A DNA stretch of 64,000 nucleotides, taken from positions 2,242,902 to 2,306,901 of the forward strand of contig JABFGC010000002.1 in assembly GCA_013112685.1 (NCBI GenBank), written 5' to 3'. The notes below the pieces were generated by a model. The model ran no database searches. It worked only from the letters and a program-made list of their open reading frames with translations, and had not been told where the DNA came from. This document shows positions 20,181 through 29,388 of this stretch, in pieces. Numbering within the stretch: position 1 is the stretch's first letter; the number at the start of each line of letters is the position of its first letter. The DNA comes from Chloroflexota bacterium. GTDB taxonomy: Bacteria; Chloroflexota; Anaerolineae; Anaerolineales; Villigracilaceae. Made by a program: the position numbers and the translations under genes.

Positions 20181-21053
20181 ATGAAACCATTTCCGTACAA
20201 ACGCGTCGTCGTCATCGGCACCACGTCGTCGGGAAAATCCACGCTGGCAAAGGGAATCGCAGACAAACTCGGTCTTGATTTCATCGAACTGGACGCGCTT
20301 CATTGGGAGCCGAATTGGCGCGAAGCGCCGCTCGAAGTGTTCCGCGAACGTGTCAGGTCGGCAACCAGTTCAAACGTCTGGGTTGTGGCGGGGAACTATC
20401 ATGTGGTGCGCGACCTGGTCTGGCCGCAGGCGCAAGCCGTCATCTGGCTGGATTATCCCTTCCCTGTCGTCTTCTGGCGGCTGTTGAAACGCACCGTGTA
20501 CCGGTCGGTTACAAAGGAGAAACTTTTCGCGGGCAACGTGGAGAGTTTCAGCATGCACCTGAAATTGTGGTCGGAGGATTCGCTCTTTCACTGGCTGTTC
20601 AAAACCTATTGGCGGAGAAAACGCGAAACCCCGCTCCTGCTCGCGCGCCCCGAACACTTGCACCTTGCGTTGATTCACTTCAGCCACCCGCGCGAGGCGG
20701 AGGCATGGATGAACGAATTATCCGCGAACCCAGGCGGCGATTTGGAACAATCCCAACAGGAACACGCTCAAAACGTATATCCCCCACTCCAAAGTGAATT
20801 GTCCGCGCATGAACATGAACAGGGACGATGCCAGCAAACCCGCCAGCGCCAGGAAACTGATGCGCGCCAGGTGACGGCGCTCCATGCCCCTGATATCCTC
20901 CCGCGCAGGCAGGGACTTTATCCTTTGCCGGAACTCGGTCAGGTCCCAGGCGAAGAGGGCGAAAATCATGCCGCTGAACATCCAACCGCTAGGGAAGTTG
21001 AACCACAGACCGAAGATGGACAACGTCAGCGCCAGAAGAATGCCGGCGCTTGA
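20181..21053 (+). CDS. P-loop NTPase of the adenylate-kinase/topology-modulation type
   Basis: The first ~180 codons make a convincing small nucleotide kinase: Walker A GTTSSGKST (residues 13-21), LDALHWEPNW, NVWVVAGNYH, and VIWLDYPFPVVFWRLLKR, as in FlaR/topology-modulation-like proteins. Natural family members are about 170-190 aa. Codons beyond about 20715 read antisense through the membrane protein gene at 20718-21206 and have no plausible protein character, so the true end is probably near 20720 and a small sequence error may hide the stop. Substrate unknown. Confidence 0.72.
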   Translation: MKPFPYKRVVVIGTTSSGKSTLAKGIADKLGLDFIELDALHWEPNWREAPLEVFRERVRSATSSNVWVVAGNYHVVRDLVWPQAQAVIWLDYPFPVVFWRLLKRTVYRSVTKEKLFAGNVESFSMHLKLWSEDSLFHWLFKTYWRRKRETPLLLARPEHLHLALIHFSHPREAEAWMNELSANPGGDLEQSQQEHAQNVYPPLQSELSAHEHEQGRCQQTRQRQETDARQVTALHAPDILPRRQGLYPLPELGQVPGEEGENHAAEHPTAREVEPQTEDGQRQRQKNAGA

Positions 21054-21206
21054 AGTCCACCGCCATTTGCGCCAGATGGCGATCAGCCAGAAGAAACCGG
21101 CGGCTATCACCCAGCGCGCAACGCCCTCAAAACCCGCCTGGTCATATCCCCATGCAAACGACCCGGCGCTGACGACAACACTGGAAAAAAGCGCGGCGGT
21201 AATCAT
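20718..21206 (-). CDS. Hypothetical integral membrane protein
   Basis: 162 aa with about five hydrophobic segments (for example ARWVIAAGFFWLIAIW and TLEWGIYVLSVFLLGLFQIA) and a short basic loop in the middle (EFRQRIKSLPAREDIRGMERRHLARI). A GGAGGA site precedes the ATG. Not recognised as a named family. Convergent with the P-loop kinase, overlapping its apparent 3' extension. Confidence 0.65.
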   Translation of the reverse strand: MITAALFSSVVVSAGSFAWGYDQAGFEGVARWVIAAGFFWLIAIWRKWRWTSSAGILLALTLSIFGLWFNFPSGWMFSGMIFALFAWDLTEFRQRIKSLPAREDIRGMERRHLARISFLALAGLLASSLFMFMRGQFTLEWGIYVLSVFLLGLFQIAAWVRG

Positions 21207-21280
21207 GCGATGTTCCTCCTCTGGAGGATTTTATCACCCGCCAGACCTGCATGTTATACTTCCGCAATCCAGTGGACCGT

Positions 21281-21308
21281 GGTCAGTGATCAGTAATCAG
21301 TAATCAGT
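21281..21308. repeat. Dispersed 'cagtgatcagtaatcagt' repeat
   Basis: Three imperfect copies of an (A/T)ATCAGT heptamer unit lie upstream of the DUF309 gene. The same unit is inserted inside priA (33218-33270) and, in variant form, sbcC (43670-43697). Confidence 0.75.
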
Positions 21309-21319
21309 GGAAAGCGAGA

Positions 21320-21829
21320 ATGAGAAACACCGAGAGTTGCGATGGTGCTCTGCATCCGAAGGCGGTGGAAGGGATGCGGTTATTCAATGAAGGGAAGTTC
21401 TTCGAAGCGCACGAGGAACTGGAACTGGCGTGGCGGGAGGAGACGGGCGAAATCCGCGATTTGTATCGCGGCATTTTGCAGGTGGCGGTGACGTATCTGC
21501 ACGTCACGCGCGGGAATTACGACGGCGCAGTCAAGGTGTATGGACGCAGTTTGAAATGGACGCAGGGCTGGAAGGACGTGTGCCGCGGCATCAACATGAA
21601 GAAATTGCGCGAGGATGCAGAAATGGTGATGCGAGAGGTGAAACAGTTGGGAAAAGAGAGAATTGGGGAATTCGATGCAGCGCTGTTCCGGCCGATCCAG
21701 TGGAATGAAAAACGCTTGTGGATCTGCGACCGGTGCGGCAGCGAGATGCATGAGAAGAATTGCAAAGTCACCTGTCCCAATTGCGGTAACCGCTTCGACT
21801 GCTCGGATTTAAATCTATACTTCGACTGA
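21320..21829 (+). CDS. DUF309 protein with C-terminal zinc ribbon
   Basis: 169 aa. Residues about 12-75 carry the DUF309 signature (GMRLFNEGKFFEAHEELELAWR, then LYRGILQVAVTYLH and the aromatic-rich helix). The C-terminal third adds a zinc ribbon with CDRCGSEMHEKNC and CPNCGNRFDC (four or more Cys, about residues 135-165), which is not part of the core family. A cytoplasmic protein of unknown function. Start is the first ATG after the dispersed repeat. Confidence 0.82.
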   Translation: MRNTESCDGALHPKAVEGMRLFNEGKFFEAHEELELAWREETGEIRDLYRGILQVAVTYLHVTRGNYDGAVKVYGRSLKWTQGWKDVCRGINMKKLREDAEMVMREVKQLGKERIGEFDAALFRPIQWNEKRLWICDRCGSEMHEKNCKVTCPNCGNRFDCSDLNLYFD

Positions 21830-21896
21830 ACCCACCACTTTCCTCTTTCTTCTTTCCTTCCCACATCTGTTATACTCGCCCAAAAACATCCAGCCC

Positions 21897-22655
21897 ATGT
21901 TCCTTTTCCAAGTCCCTCCCCCCACCCGCTTCGACCTGCGCTTTTCGATTGCAGGGATTCCCGTGCGCGTCCATCCGCTGTTTTGGTTGATCGCCCTGCT
22001 CTTCGGTGCCGGGTCCCAACAGCCTGCTCGGGGCGCTGACCTGGGTGGTCGCCATCTTTGTTTCGATCCTCATCCACGAACTGGGGCATGCCCTCGCCTT
22101 TCGCCGCTTCGGTCAGGACTCGCAGATTATCCTGCACTTTGCAGGCGGCTTGACCGTCCCCGAAGCCGTTTCGTGGGGCGCAAGTTACGCGCGGGTGTCT
22201 CTCAGTTCCAGCCAGCAAATCGCGATCTCGCTGGCGGGGTCCGTTTGCGGGGTTCCTGCTTGCCGCGCTCGTTCTCGCGGTATCCGCCGCGCTCGGCGGG
22301 GACCATCGTTCCAACCTTTTTGCTCGGTTTCATTCCGATTCCGTTTGTGCTCCTACCGCCGGTTTGGGGAATCCTCGGCTCGCTCTTCATCGCCCTCCTT
22401 TGGGTGAACATTTTCTGGGGCATCATTAACCTGATGCCGGTCTACCCGCTCGACGGCGGGAACGTGGCGCGCTACGTCCTGATCCAGCGCGACCCACGGG
22501 GCGGCTTGCGGACTTCGCTGTGGGTCTCGGTCATCACCGGCGCGACGGTGGCGGTGGTTGGACTGCTCTTCCTGCAAAGTATCTACATGGCGCTCCTGTT
22601 TGGGTTTCTGGCATTCCAGAGTTATCAAATGCTCCAAAGCGCCGGGAGATGGTGA
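21897..22655 (+). CDS. Site-2 protease (M50) family membrane metalloprotease (three frameshifts)
   Basis: About 251 aa after deleting one extra G at each of 22008 (GGGTCCC), 22237 (GGGGTCC) and 22301 (GGGGACC); the reading frame then runs through without a stop. Start MFLFQVPPPTRFDLRFSIAG. The zinc motif HELGHALAF lies in the second membrane segment (about residue 63), with the third ligand in NLMPVYPLDGG (about residue 185). Short FtsH-independent form without CBS or PDZ domains, with about six membrane segments. Known role of the family: intramembrane cleavage of anti-sigma or other membrane proteins; the substrate here is unknown. All three errors fall on GGNCC. Confidence 0.85.
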   Translation: MFLFQVPPPTRFDLRFSIAGIPVRVHPLFWLIALLFGAGSQQPARGADLGGRHLCFDPHPRTGACPRLSPLRSGLADYPALCRRLDRPRSRFVGRKLRAGVSQFQPANRDLAGGVRLRGSCLPRSFSRYPPRSAGTIVPTFLLGFIPIPFVLLPPVWGILGSLFIALLWVNIFWGIINLMPVYPLDGGNVARYVLIQRDPRGGLRTSLWVSVITGATVAVVGLLFLQSIYMALLFGFLAFQSYQMLQSAGRW

Positions 22656-22665
22656 AGTAACGCAA

Positions 22666-22689
22666 CCCTTCGACAGGCTCAGGACAGGC
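22666..22689. repeat. Dispersed 'cccttcgacaggctcaggac' repeat
   Basis: A copy of the CCTTCGACAGGCTCAGGACA element common in intergenic DNA of many bacterial MAGs. It lies between convergent genes. Confidence 0.6.
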
Positions 22690-22772
22690 ATTCATGTTGC
22701 GCTCTGATACCCTTACACTTTGGGAATGGGATGCAGATATAAGAACTTTTCCGCGCTCGTCCGCGTCCTGCA

Positions 22773-25700
22773 TTAAACCTGGGGAGAATCATGTTTCCGA
22801 ATCGCCAGCATGGTCAGGTCGTCTGCCAGCGGATTGGCTTCCACGAAATCGTTCAGGCATTCCTCAACGGCTTGAAGCACGTCGTCCGCCGAATTTGCCT
22901 GCAAGGAATTCATCACGTCCATCAGGCGCATTTCGCCGAACAGTTCGCCGTCAGGCGAAAACGCCTCGGTCAAACCGTCGGTGTAAAGCAGGAGCGTATC
23001 GCCGCGCTCAAAAGCGAGCGTCCGCTGTTGGGACCTCCGGCTCTGCAATCACACCCAGCGCAATGGCGGTACGGGTTAACTTTTCGAGTTCCCCATTGGC
23101 TTTTGCCCAAACCGGCGGGTTGTGTCCCGCATTCACATACGTAAACGTGCCCTGCGCCGGTCGAGCACGCCGTACACGGCGGTGATGAACATGCCCTGCT
23201 GGGTGTCCGGCAGGAGCAGGTCGTTCACGCGGCGCACCGCTTCGGCGGGAGAAGCCGTCTCCAGCACGGCGGCGCGCACCAGCGTGCGGGTCAGTGCCAT
23301 GAACAGCGCGGCGGGCATGCCTTTATCCGCCACGTCGGCGATGAAGATTCCCAGCCGGTTGTTCGGCAGTTCGATAAGGTCGTAAAAGTCGCCGCCCACC
23401 TGACGAGCTGTGCGCCAGCGCGCCGCAATCTGCCAGTTGGGATGGGTCGGCAAAACGCTTGGGATGAAGGTCTGCTGGATTTGCCGCGCCAACTGCACTT
23501 CCGTTTCGAGGCGTTCGCGCACCACCATCTCTTGTTGCAGCAGGTCGTTTTGAATCGCCAGCGCCGCCTCTTTGCGCAATCCCGTTGATGATCTCAAGGC
23601 GGCGGGAGCGGAAGCGGCGCGCGTTCTCACCCTCTTCGATCAACATGACGCCGAACAAATCGCTCTTGATGGATAGCGGGACGGCGATCAACAGCCGTTC
23701 GGCAGACATGACATCCGCCTCATTCTGGACTTCGGGCTGGATCGCCAGCGGGAGAGCGGCGTCGCTTCGGGCTCGAGCGGATTCGTGACCAGCGCGTTCC
23801 GTTCCAGGGCGTAATCGAGAAAGGGAAACACACCCGGCTGGATTTCCCGCTCCGTCATGAACGTTTCCTCTTCCTCCGAGAAACCGTATTCGTGCGAAGC
23901 CATGAAGGACGTGTGTTCGGAATCCCAGCGGTAGAGCGCCACCCGCTTCACTCCCACGAGGATCGGCATGATGCGGATGATGGACCCGAGGATTTCATGC
24001 AGGTCGCTCAGGCTGACCACCGCCTGCGCCACCTGCAACAACGCCGCAGAGGCGTACGCCTGCTCCTGCGCGGCGTCGAACAGGCGCGCGTTTTCGATGG
24101 CGACGGCGGCGTAATTGGCAAACGTTTCGGTGATGGCTTGCGCTTCATGCCCGTACCGTCCCGACGTGTGATGCGCGAGCGTCAGCAGCCCCAATGGACG
24201 GTCGCCCACTCGCGGCGGCGCGACGACGCTCGAATATCCCCTGGTCGTATCCGGCGGTGATGCCGCCGAGCCACATCGGGTCTTCGGGCTTGCGGATCAC
24301 CGGCATGTTGGACATCAGGGCTTCCGCCATCGAGTAGGTTGCATCGGGGTTGGCAATGCACGTGCGTTCGAGCTGGTTCGCGTCAATGCCGTGCACGGCG
24401 GAGATGCAAAGTTCGTTATCCTCCAACAGCCAGATGGCGGAAATATCCACCGGCAGGTTGCGGTCCAGTTCCGAGAGGATCGTCTCCAGCACCTCTTCCA
24501 CGCCGACGTTGCTGGAAACCAGACCCGCCACTTCGCGCAGGCTGTCCGCAATCTGGCGGCGCCACTGCTCGGAGCGGTATAGGTCGGCGTTGCGGATCGC
24601 CGCCGCCATGGTATCTGCCACCGCTTCCGGAACATGATGCGGTCTTCTTCGGTGAAGGCGTTCGCCTTGTCCGACTGAATATCCAGCAGACCGACGACCC
24701 GTCCGCTGAAGATGAGCGGGACGCACAGTTCGGATTTCGTGTTCTTGGGTGGCAGGGGCGAATGGACGTAACGCTCGTCTTTTGTCACGTCGTTGGCGAG
24801 CACAGTCTCTCCGTGCCGCGCCACCCAGGGCATGATGCCTTTCGATTCGTCCAGCCGGAGCGTGAAGCCTTCCAGTTTTTTACTGCGCCTGCCGCTCCCC
24901 GCTTCAAAGGAAATGATACGGCGGTTGGGATGCACCGTAAACAGGGCGACGTAGGGATACCCGAACTTTTCGTGAATGAGCGAAGCCGCGTCGCGCATGA
25001 TCCTGGAAAGTTCGAGTGTGGAAGTGACGCTCTTGCTCACTTCAGAGACCAGGGTGAGCTGGTCGGCGCGGCGGCGCAGACCGCTGTACAGGCGCGCGCT
25101 CTCCACGGCGCGGGCGATGTTATCCGCCAGGGCGTGCAGGATCAGCAGGTCGTTCGGGTGGAAGGCGCGCAGCCGGTTGCTTTGCACGTCGAGGACGCCC
25201 AGCACGCGGTCCTCGATTTTCAGCGGAATCACGACTTCCGATTTGGTCTCGGGCAGGCTGTCTATGAACCGGAAGCGCGGGTCGGTCTGCACGCTGCCGC
25301 AGACGATGCCCTGCCCCGAGGCGGCGGCTTCACCGATCAAACCCTCTCCCATTTCGACTTCCAGCGCGATGGTCGCCTTCTTCCTTCCCTTGCGCGGCGC
25401 GGCGGCGCTGGAACGGAATCGCAGGGCGTTGGAGTCCGGCTCCGGGGTGAAGATCGCCACGTAGTAAAAATTGAAGGTGTTTTGAATCAGTTGGGTGACG
25501 CGCGCGGCGAGTTCGTCCACGTCGAGCACGTTGGCGATCTGCGCGCTGACCTCGCGCACCAGGTTCAACTGGCGCAGGCGGAACTGCTCCACTTCGGCGC
25601 GATGCGAGGCGAACAGGCTGACGGACACAACCTGCGCCAGCCCCTGCAGGAGATTCAATTCATCGGCGGAGAACTTCGGTCCGCGCGGGCGGGTGACCTG

Positions 25701-26045
25701 GAGCGCTCCCAGCGTAATCCCCCGGTCTTCGAGCGGCAGCGCAGCAAAGGTCAGGCGGGAGGCGTTGGTTTTCGTCCTGCTGTTGGAAGCGACAAGTTTC
25801 CCCGTCTTGACCGCTTGTTTCATCCCGTCGAGCGTGGGGTGCGGCGGGAAGATGCGCCCGTCTTCCCAATCGGGCAGGCGGAAGATGTTTTCGTGCAGCC
25901 ACACGTCCACCGAGCCTGCGATCAGGCGGCTCGTCATGGATATGATGCGGTCGCGCTGGGCGCTGAGGGATTCTTCGCTCCGCAGTTGTTCCCCGAGGCT
26001 GGCAAGTTGAAGCCAGTCCCATGAAGTCCGGGAGGCGGCCGCCAT
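22773..26045 (-). CDS. Multi-GAF PP2C-type (SpoIIE/RsbU-like) serine phosphatase (six indels)
   Basis: About 1090 aa once six indels are corrected (near 23034, 23153, 23585, 23753, 24232, 24628; net change zero). Four or so GAF domains are recognisable: residues about 15-160, 185-335, 355-500 and further copies to about 830. A coiled linker (QQEMVVRERLETEVQLARQIQQTFIP) leads into the SpoIIE phosphatase domain with metal-binding GGDFYDL, FIADVADKGMPAALFM, the AGHNPP block, and GDTLLLYTDGLTEAFS. Known role: dephosphorylating a STAS-domain antagonist in a partner switch. It is the last gene after the RsbW-like kinase (5-nt gap) and STAS gene, which supports that role. GAF ligands unknown. Confidence 0.88.
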
Positions 26046-26049
26046 GTGG

Positions 26050-26460
26050 TTATTCCCTCCGCTTGGTCATGATCAGCAGGTTGCCGGTGCGGGCGTTCGA
26101 TTCGTAACGCACGGTATCCATGAGTTTTCGCATCAGGTACATGCCCAGCCCGCCCACCTGCCGGGTGGACAGATCGGCGGAGAGGTTGGGGTCTTTGACG
26201 CCAGCCGGGTTGAACGATTTTCCCCAATCACGGAGAATGATGACGATATCATCCCCCTGCATTTCGCAGGTGAGATCAAGCGGCGAATCCGACTCGCCTT
26301 CGTAGGCGTGTTCGATGATGTTGGAGGAGGCTTCGTCGGCGGCAAGTTGAATGGAATAGATTGCCTTCTCGGAAAACCCGCCCGCGCGGGCAACTTGAGC
26401 CACCGTTTCTCGAATTTCATCCAGAAATTCGAACCTGGCTGGGAATGTGTAACTTGGCAT
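26050..26460 (-). CDS. Anti-sigma-factor-type ATP-binding kinase (RsbW-like)
   Basis: 136 aa, a GHKL/HATPase_c_2 domain. The N-box is LAADEASSNIIEHAY (residues about 43-57), followed by IVILRDWGKSFNP (G1 region) and the glycine-rich RQVGGLGMYLMRKLMD (G2 region). Such proteins phosphorylate a STAS antagonist and sequester a sigma factor or other partner. It lies between the STAS gene and the phosphatase, completing the partner-switching trio. No sigma factor gene is in the window, so the output target is unknown. Confidence 0.9.
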   Translation of the reverse strand: MPSYTFPARFEFLDEIRETVAQVARAGGFSEKAIYSIQLAADEASSNIIEHAYEGESDSPLDLTCEMQGDDIVIILRDWGKSFNPAGVKDPNLSADLSTRQVGGLGMYLMRKLMDTVRYESNARTGNLLIMTKRRE

Positions 26461-26474
26461 AAAGAAAAATGATA

Positions 26475-26504
26475 TGCCGCCTCTTTTCTGGACGAGACGG
26501 CATT
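26475..26504 (-). terminator. Hairpin between STAS and RsbW-like genes
   Basis: ATGCCG/CTC pairs with GAG/CGGCAT around a GTCCAGAAAA-type loop, followed on the minus strand by ATCATTTTTC. It could attenuate the downstream kinase and phosphatase relative to the STAS protein. Confidence 0.6.
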
Positions 26505-26532
26505 TCCTGGTTAAGAATGTGGGTTGCGCAAC

Positions 26533-26868
26533 CTAGAAGCTGCCGACCGCTTCCACGGGGTCGTCGAAGGTTTTGAAAAGTTCGGTGAACCCGGCAAGTT
26601 CAAGGGCTTCGCGGATGCGCTCCGGCACCCGCACCAGCACCACCTCGCCGCGGTTGTAACGTTTGCAATTCCGCTGGGTGGCGAGCAGGGCGCGGAAACC
26701 GGCGCTGGACATGTACTCCAACTCTGCCATGTCAATCGCGATCTTGAAGCGTCCGTGTTCGTTGGCTTTCTCCAGGGTTTTCGAAAACTGCGGGGCTGTC
26801 GAGCTGTCAACCCGTCCTTTCACTTTGATCAAGTCGCAATGCTTGAATTCCTGGGTCGTAATTTCCAT
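26533..26868 (-). CDS. STAS-domain anti-sigma-factor antagonist (RsbV/SpoIIAA-like)
   Basis: 111 aa. The ATG at 26868 is preceded by AAGGAGAG; upstream in-frame codons overlap the promoter (TATAAT on the minus strand near 26920). It shows the STAS beginning (TTQEFKHCDLIKVKGRVDSSTA) and the phosphorylation loop DMAELEYMSSAGFRALL, whose second Ser (about residue 60) is the expected phosphate acceptor. First gene of the three-gene partner-switching unit and separated from the kinase by a hairpin, so it may be made in excess. Confidence 0.9.
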   Translation of the reverse strand: MEITTQEFKHCDLIKVKGRVDSSTAPQFSKTLEKANEHGRFKIAIDMAELEYMSSAGFRALLATQRNCKRYNRGEVVLVRVPERIREALELAGFTELFKTFDDPVEAVGSF

Positions 26869-27014
26869 AATCTCTCCTTCGCCAACACGTGGATTTGGGC
26901 TGTCAATTGGCGAGATTATAACACGTTCTCCCAGCCGCCTTTCGCGGATCAAAACTGTTACGCCCGATTCGGTCAAATCGTTTACAATACGTTTACTTTA
27001 ACCAGGAGATTCTG

Positions 27015-27458
27015 ATGATGGGAGAACCCGTGCTAGTGATGCTTGTGGAAGACAACGCCGACCATGCCGAACTCGTCATCAGAACGTTGGAAGATCACCG
27101 CATCGCCAACCGGATCGTCCATTTTTCGGACGGGCAGACCGCGCTGGATTATCTCCTCCGCCGGGGCGAGTATGCCGCTCCCGAGTCAAGTCCCCGCCCG
27201 CACGTCATCCTCCTGGACCTGCGCCTGCCGCGCGTGGACGGGCTGGAAGTGTTGAGCACCATCAAACAGGAGACGGAGGTCAAGAACATCCCCGTCATCG
27301 TCCTGACCACCTCCGAAGCCGAACGAGATGTGGCGCGCGCCTACGACAATTACGTGAACAGTTATCTCGTCAAGCCGGTCGGCTTCGAAGAATTCAGCAG
27401 GATGATGAACGACCTCGGTTTTTACTGGCTGGGCTGGAACACTCACCCGCGTATGTGA
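27015..27458 (+). CDS. Single-domain response regulator (Rcp1-like)
   Basis: 147 aa REC domain with acidic pocket VEDN (residues 11-14), phosphoacceptor Asp in ILLDLRLPRVDG (about residue 64), Thr/Ser switch VLTTS and the lysine in YLVKPVGF (about residue 122). The loop after beta2 and the sequence IRTLEDHRIANRIVHFSDGQTALDYL are typical of Rcp1-type regulators that work with phytochrome-like histidine kinases. An AGGAG site precedes the ATG. Divergent from the STAS operon and 20 nt upstream of the REC-PAS-HD-GYP gene, so probably co-transcribed with it. No kinase gene is near. Confidence 0.9.
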   Translation: MMGEPVLVMLVEDNADHAELVIRTLEDHRIANRIVHFSDGQTALDYLLRRGEYAAPESSPRPHVILLDLRLPRVDGLEVLSTIKQETEVKNIPVIVLTTSEAERDVARAYDNYVNSYLVKPVGFEEFSRMMNDLGFYWLGWNTHPRM

Positions 27459-27477
27459 CCTGCTTTTACAACACTCT

Positions 27478-28863
27478 ATGTTTCATGAGAAAATCAATAT
27501 CCTGCTGATCGAAGATGAGGATCCCCACGCAGAACTTATCCAGCGCGCATTCGAGGAAAGCCTCAACCGTTTTCACATCCAGCGCGCAAAATCCCTGAGC
27601 GAAGCCCGCGCGTACCTCCGCCAGCAGGAGCCCACCCTCATCATCGCGGACTGGCGCCTGCCGGACGGCGAGAGCATGGAACTGCTCCCGAACCACCGCG
27701 ATCCCCTTTCCACCCCGGTAATCCTGATGACCAGTTACGGCAATGAACGCATTGCCGTCGAGGCGCTTAAATCCGGCGCGCTGGATTACGTGGTCAAATC
27801 GCCCGAATCCATGCTGGATATGCCCCACCTCGCCGAACGCGCCATCGAGCAATGGGCGGTGCGCGCGGAACGCGCCCGGATGCAGAAAGCCCTGCTGGAA
27901 AGCGAAGCGCAGTTCCGCCTGCTCGCCGGAAACGCCAGCGACATGATCGCCCGCCTCACCACCGACGGTCACCTGGTCTATGTTTCTCCAGCCTGCAAAA
28001 CCATCCTGGGCTACACCCCCGATGAATTGACCGGCGCGCTCAGTTTCGACCTGATTCACGAGGAAGACCTCCCCAGGGTGATGGGCATCTTCGACAGCCC
28101 CGCCCATGCCGATAAAACCTACACGGTTGCCTGCCGCGCCCTGCACAAGGACGGGCATTACGTCTGGCTCGAAACGTCCGCCCGCGCAATCCTTGACCGC
28201 TCGACCGGCGAGATCGTCGAGGTTCAGTCCGCATCCCGCGACATCACCGAACGGAAACGGGCGGAAGAGGAACTGCAACTCGCCCACCGCCACCTGCAGG
28301 AAGCGTACGAAATGACCATCGAAGGCTGGGTGCGCGCGCTCGACTTGCGCGACCGCGAAACCGAAGGTCATACCCAGCGCGTGACCGAACTTGCCCTCGT
28401 CGTTGCCGCCAAACTCGGCTTCACGGAGGAGGAAATGGCTCACATTCGGCGGGGCGCGCTTCTGCACGATATGGGCAAGATCGCCATCTCCGATGAAATC
28501 CTGCAAAAACCCGGTCCATTGAACGAAGCGGAATGGGAAAAAATGCGGCGGCATCCCATTTACGCCTTCGAGATGCTTTCGCCCATCGCCTACCTCCATC
28601 CCGCGCTCGAGATTCCTTTTTATCATCACGAACGATGGAACGGCAGCGGGTATCCGCACGGCTTGAAGGGCGAACAGATTCCGCTCTCGGCGCGCCTCTT
28701 CGCCATCGTGGACGTTTGGGATGCGTTATGCAGCGACCGTCCCTACCGCAAAAAACTTCCTCGCGAGCAGGTCATCGAATACCTTCGTCACAACGCGGGC
28801 ATCCTCTTCGACCCCAAACTGGTTGACGTATTCCTCTCCGTCATCGAATCGGAACAACTGTAA
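27478..28863 (+). CDS. REC-PAS-HD-GYP response regulator, putative c-di-GMP phosphodiesterase
   Basis: 461 aa. A REC domain (residues 1-125; IEDED, phosphoacceptor ADWRLPDG) is followed by a PAS domain with PAC tail (about 145-270; LAGNASDMIARLTTDGHLVY, ASRDITERKRAEEEL). Residues about 280-455 form an HD-GYP domain with LDLRDRETEGHTQRV, the HDMGKIAIPD-like LLHDMGKIAISDEIL, and HHERWNGSGYPHGLKG, in which the GYP signature is intact and Trp-Asn replaces the more common x-Asp. Metal ligands appear complete, so activity is plausible. It ends just before the SRP RNA gene. Confidence 0.92.
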   Translation: MFHEKINILLIEDEDPHAELIQRAFEESLNRFHIQRAKSLSEARAYLRQQEPTLIIADWRLPDGESMELLPNHRDPLSTPVILMTSYGNERIAVEALKSGALDYVVKSPESMLDMPHLAERAIEQWAVRAERARMQKALLESEAQFRLLAGNASDMIARLTTDGHLVYVSPACKTILGYTPDELTGALSFDLIHEEDLPRVMGIFDSPAHADKTYTVACRALHKDGHYVWLETSARAILDRSTGEIVEVQSASRDITERKRAEEELQLAHRHLQEAYEMTIEGWVRALDLRDRETEGHTQRVTELALVVAAKLGFTEEEMAHIRRGALLHDMGKIAISDEILQKPGPLNEAEWEKMRRHPIYAFEMLSPIAYLHPALEIPFYHHERWNGSGYPHGLKGEQIPLSARLFAIVDVWDALCSDRPYRKKLPREQVIEYLRHNAGILFDPKLVDVFLSVIESEQL

Positions 28864-28864
28864 T

Positions 28865-28893
28865 TTGACATGCCCCCCACCTTCGGGTATGCT
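28865..28893 (+). promoter_or_regulatory. Consensus promoter of the SRP RNA gene
   Basis: TTGACA (28865-28870), a 17-bp spacer and TATGCT (28888-28893). The predicted start near 28900 matches the 5' end of the RNA stem. The -35 box begins right after the stop codon of the HD-GYP gene. Confidence 0.8.
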
Positions 28894-28900
28894 TGCGGTT

Positions 28901-29007
28901 TGTCCGGGCAGGTCCGGCGCGGCGAAGCCTTTCGAATCCCGCCAGGATCGAAAGATAGCAACGGTAAGGAAGTGCCTTCGGGTGCCGCCGGTCGCCTGCC
29001 CGGGCAT
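28901..29007 (+). ncRNA. ffs: Signal recognition particle RNA, small bacterial type
   Basis: About 107 nt. The apical core has the asymmetric-loop and Ffh-binding sequence GCCAGGATCGAAAGATAGCA followed by ACGGTAAGGA, and the closing GGAA-type tetraloop variant is GAAA. The ends pair (TGTCCGGGCAGGTCCGGC with GCCGGTCGCCTGCCCGGGCA), and the 3' stem is followed by TTTTTTG, serving as terminator. No Alu domain is present. Scaffold for Ffh in co-translational membrane targeting. Confidence 0.93.
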
Positions 29008-29027
29008 TTTTTGTTTATAATCCCAGC

Positions 29028-29388
29028 ATGTCTTCATCGAACCTGATCAAGATAGCCGCCGCGCTCATCCTGGGTGCGGCGCTTGGACTTGTATATGGGT
29101 GGGCGCTCGATCCCGTTGAATACACCGATGTGCCGCCGAACATTCTCAGGGAGGACTATCGGGTGGACTACGTCCTCATGGTGGCGGAAGCCTATCGGCG
29201 CGATTTCGATGCGGAAACCGCCGCACGTCGTATCGCCGTCCTCGGCGGCAGAATCCCCGGCGGTCGTCACCGCCAGCGCGCTGGAATACGCAAACCGCAA
29301 CGCCTTTACATCGGATGAAATCCGGGCTCTGCAAAATTTACTGACCGCTATGCAAACCTACCACCCGCATGGGAACAGCAACCCATGA
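29028..29388 (+). CDS. Small membrane-anchored protein, paralogue of the next gene (one frameshift)
   Basis: About 119 aa after removing one base near 29252 (GGCAGAATCC). One N-terminal membrane segment (IAAALILGAALGLVYGW) is followed by an extracytoplasmic PVEYTDVPPNILREDYRVDY domain, then SPAVVTASALEYANRNAFTSDEIRALQNLL. It is homologous over about 90 residues to the N-terminus of the protein at 29385-30273 and overlaps it by ATGA. A TATAAT box (29016-29021) ends 6 nt before the ATG, so the mRNA is probably leaderless. Not a recognised family. Confidence 0.7.
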
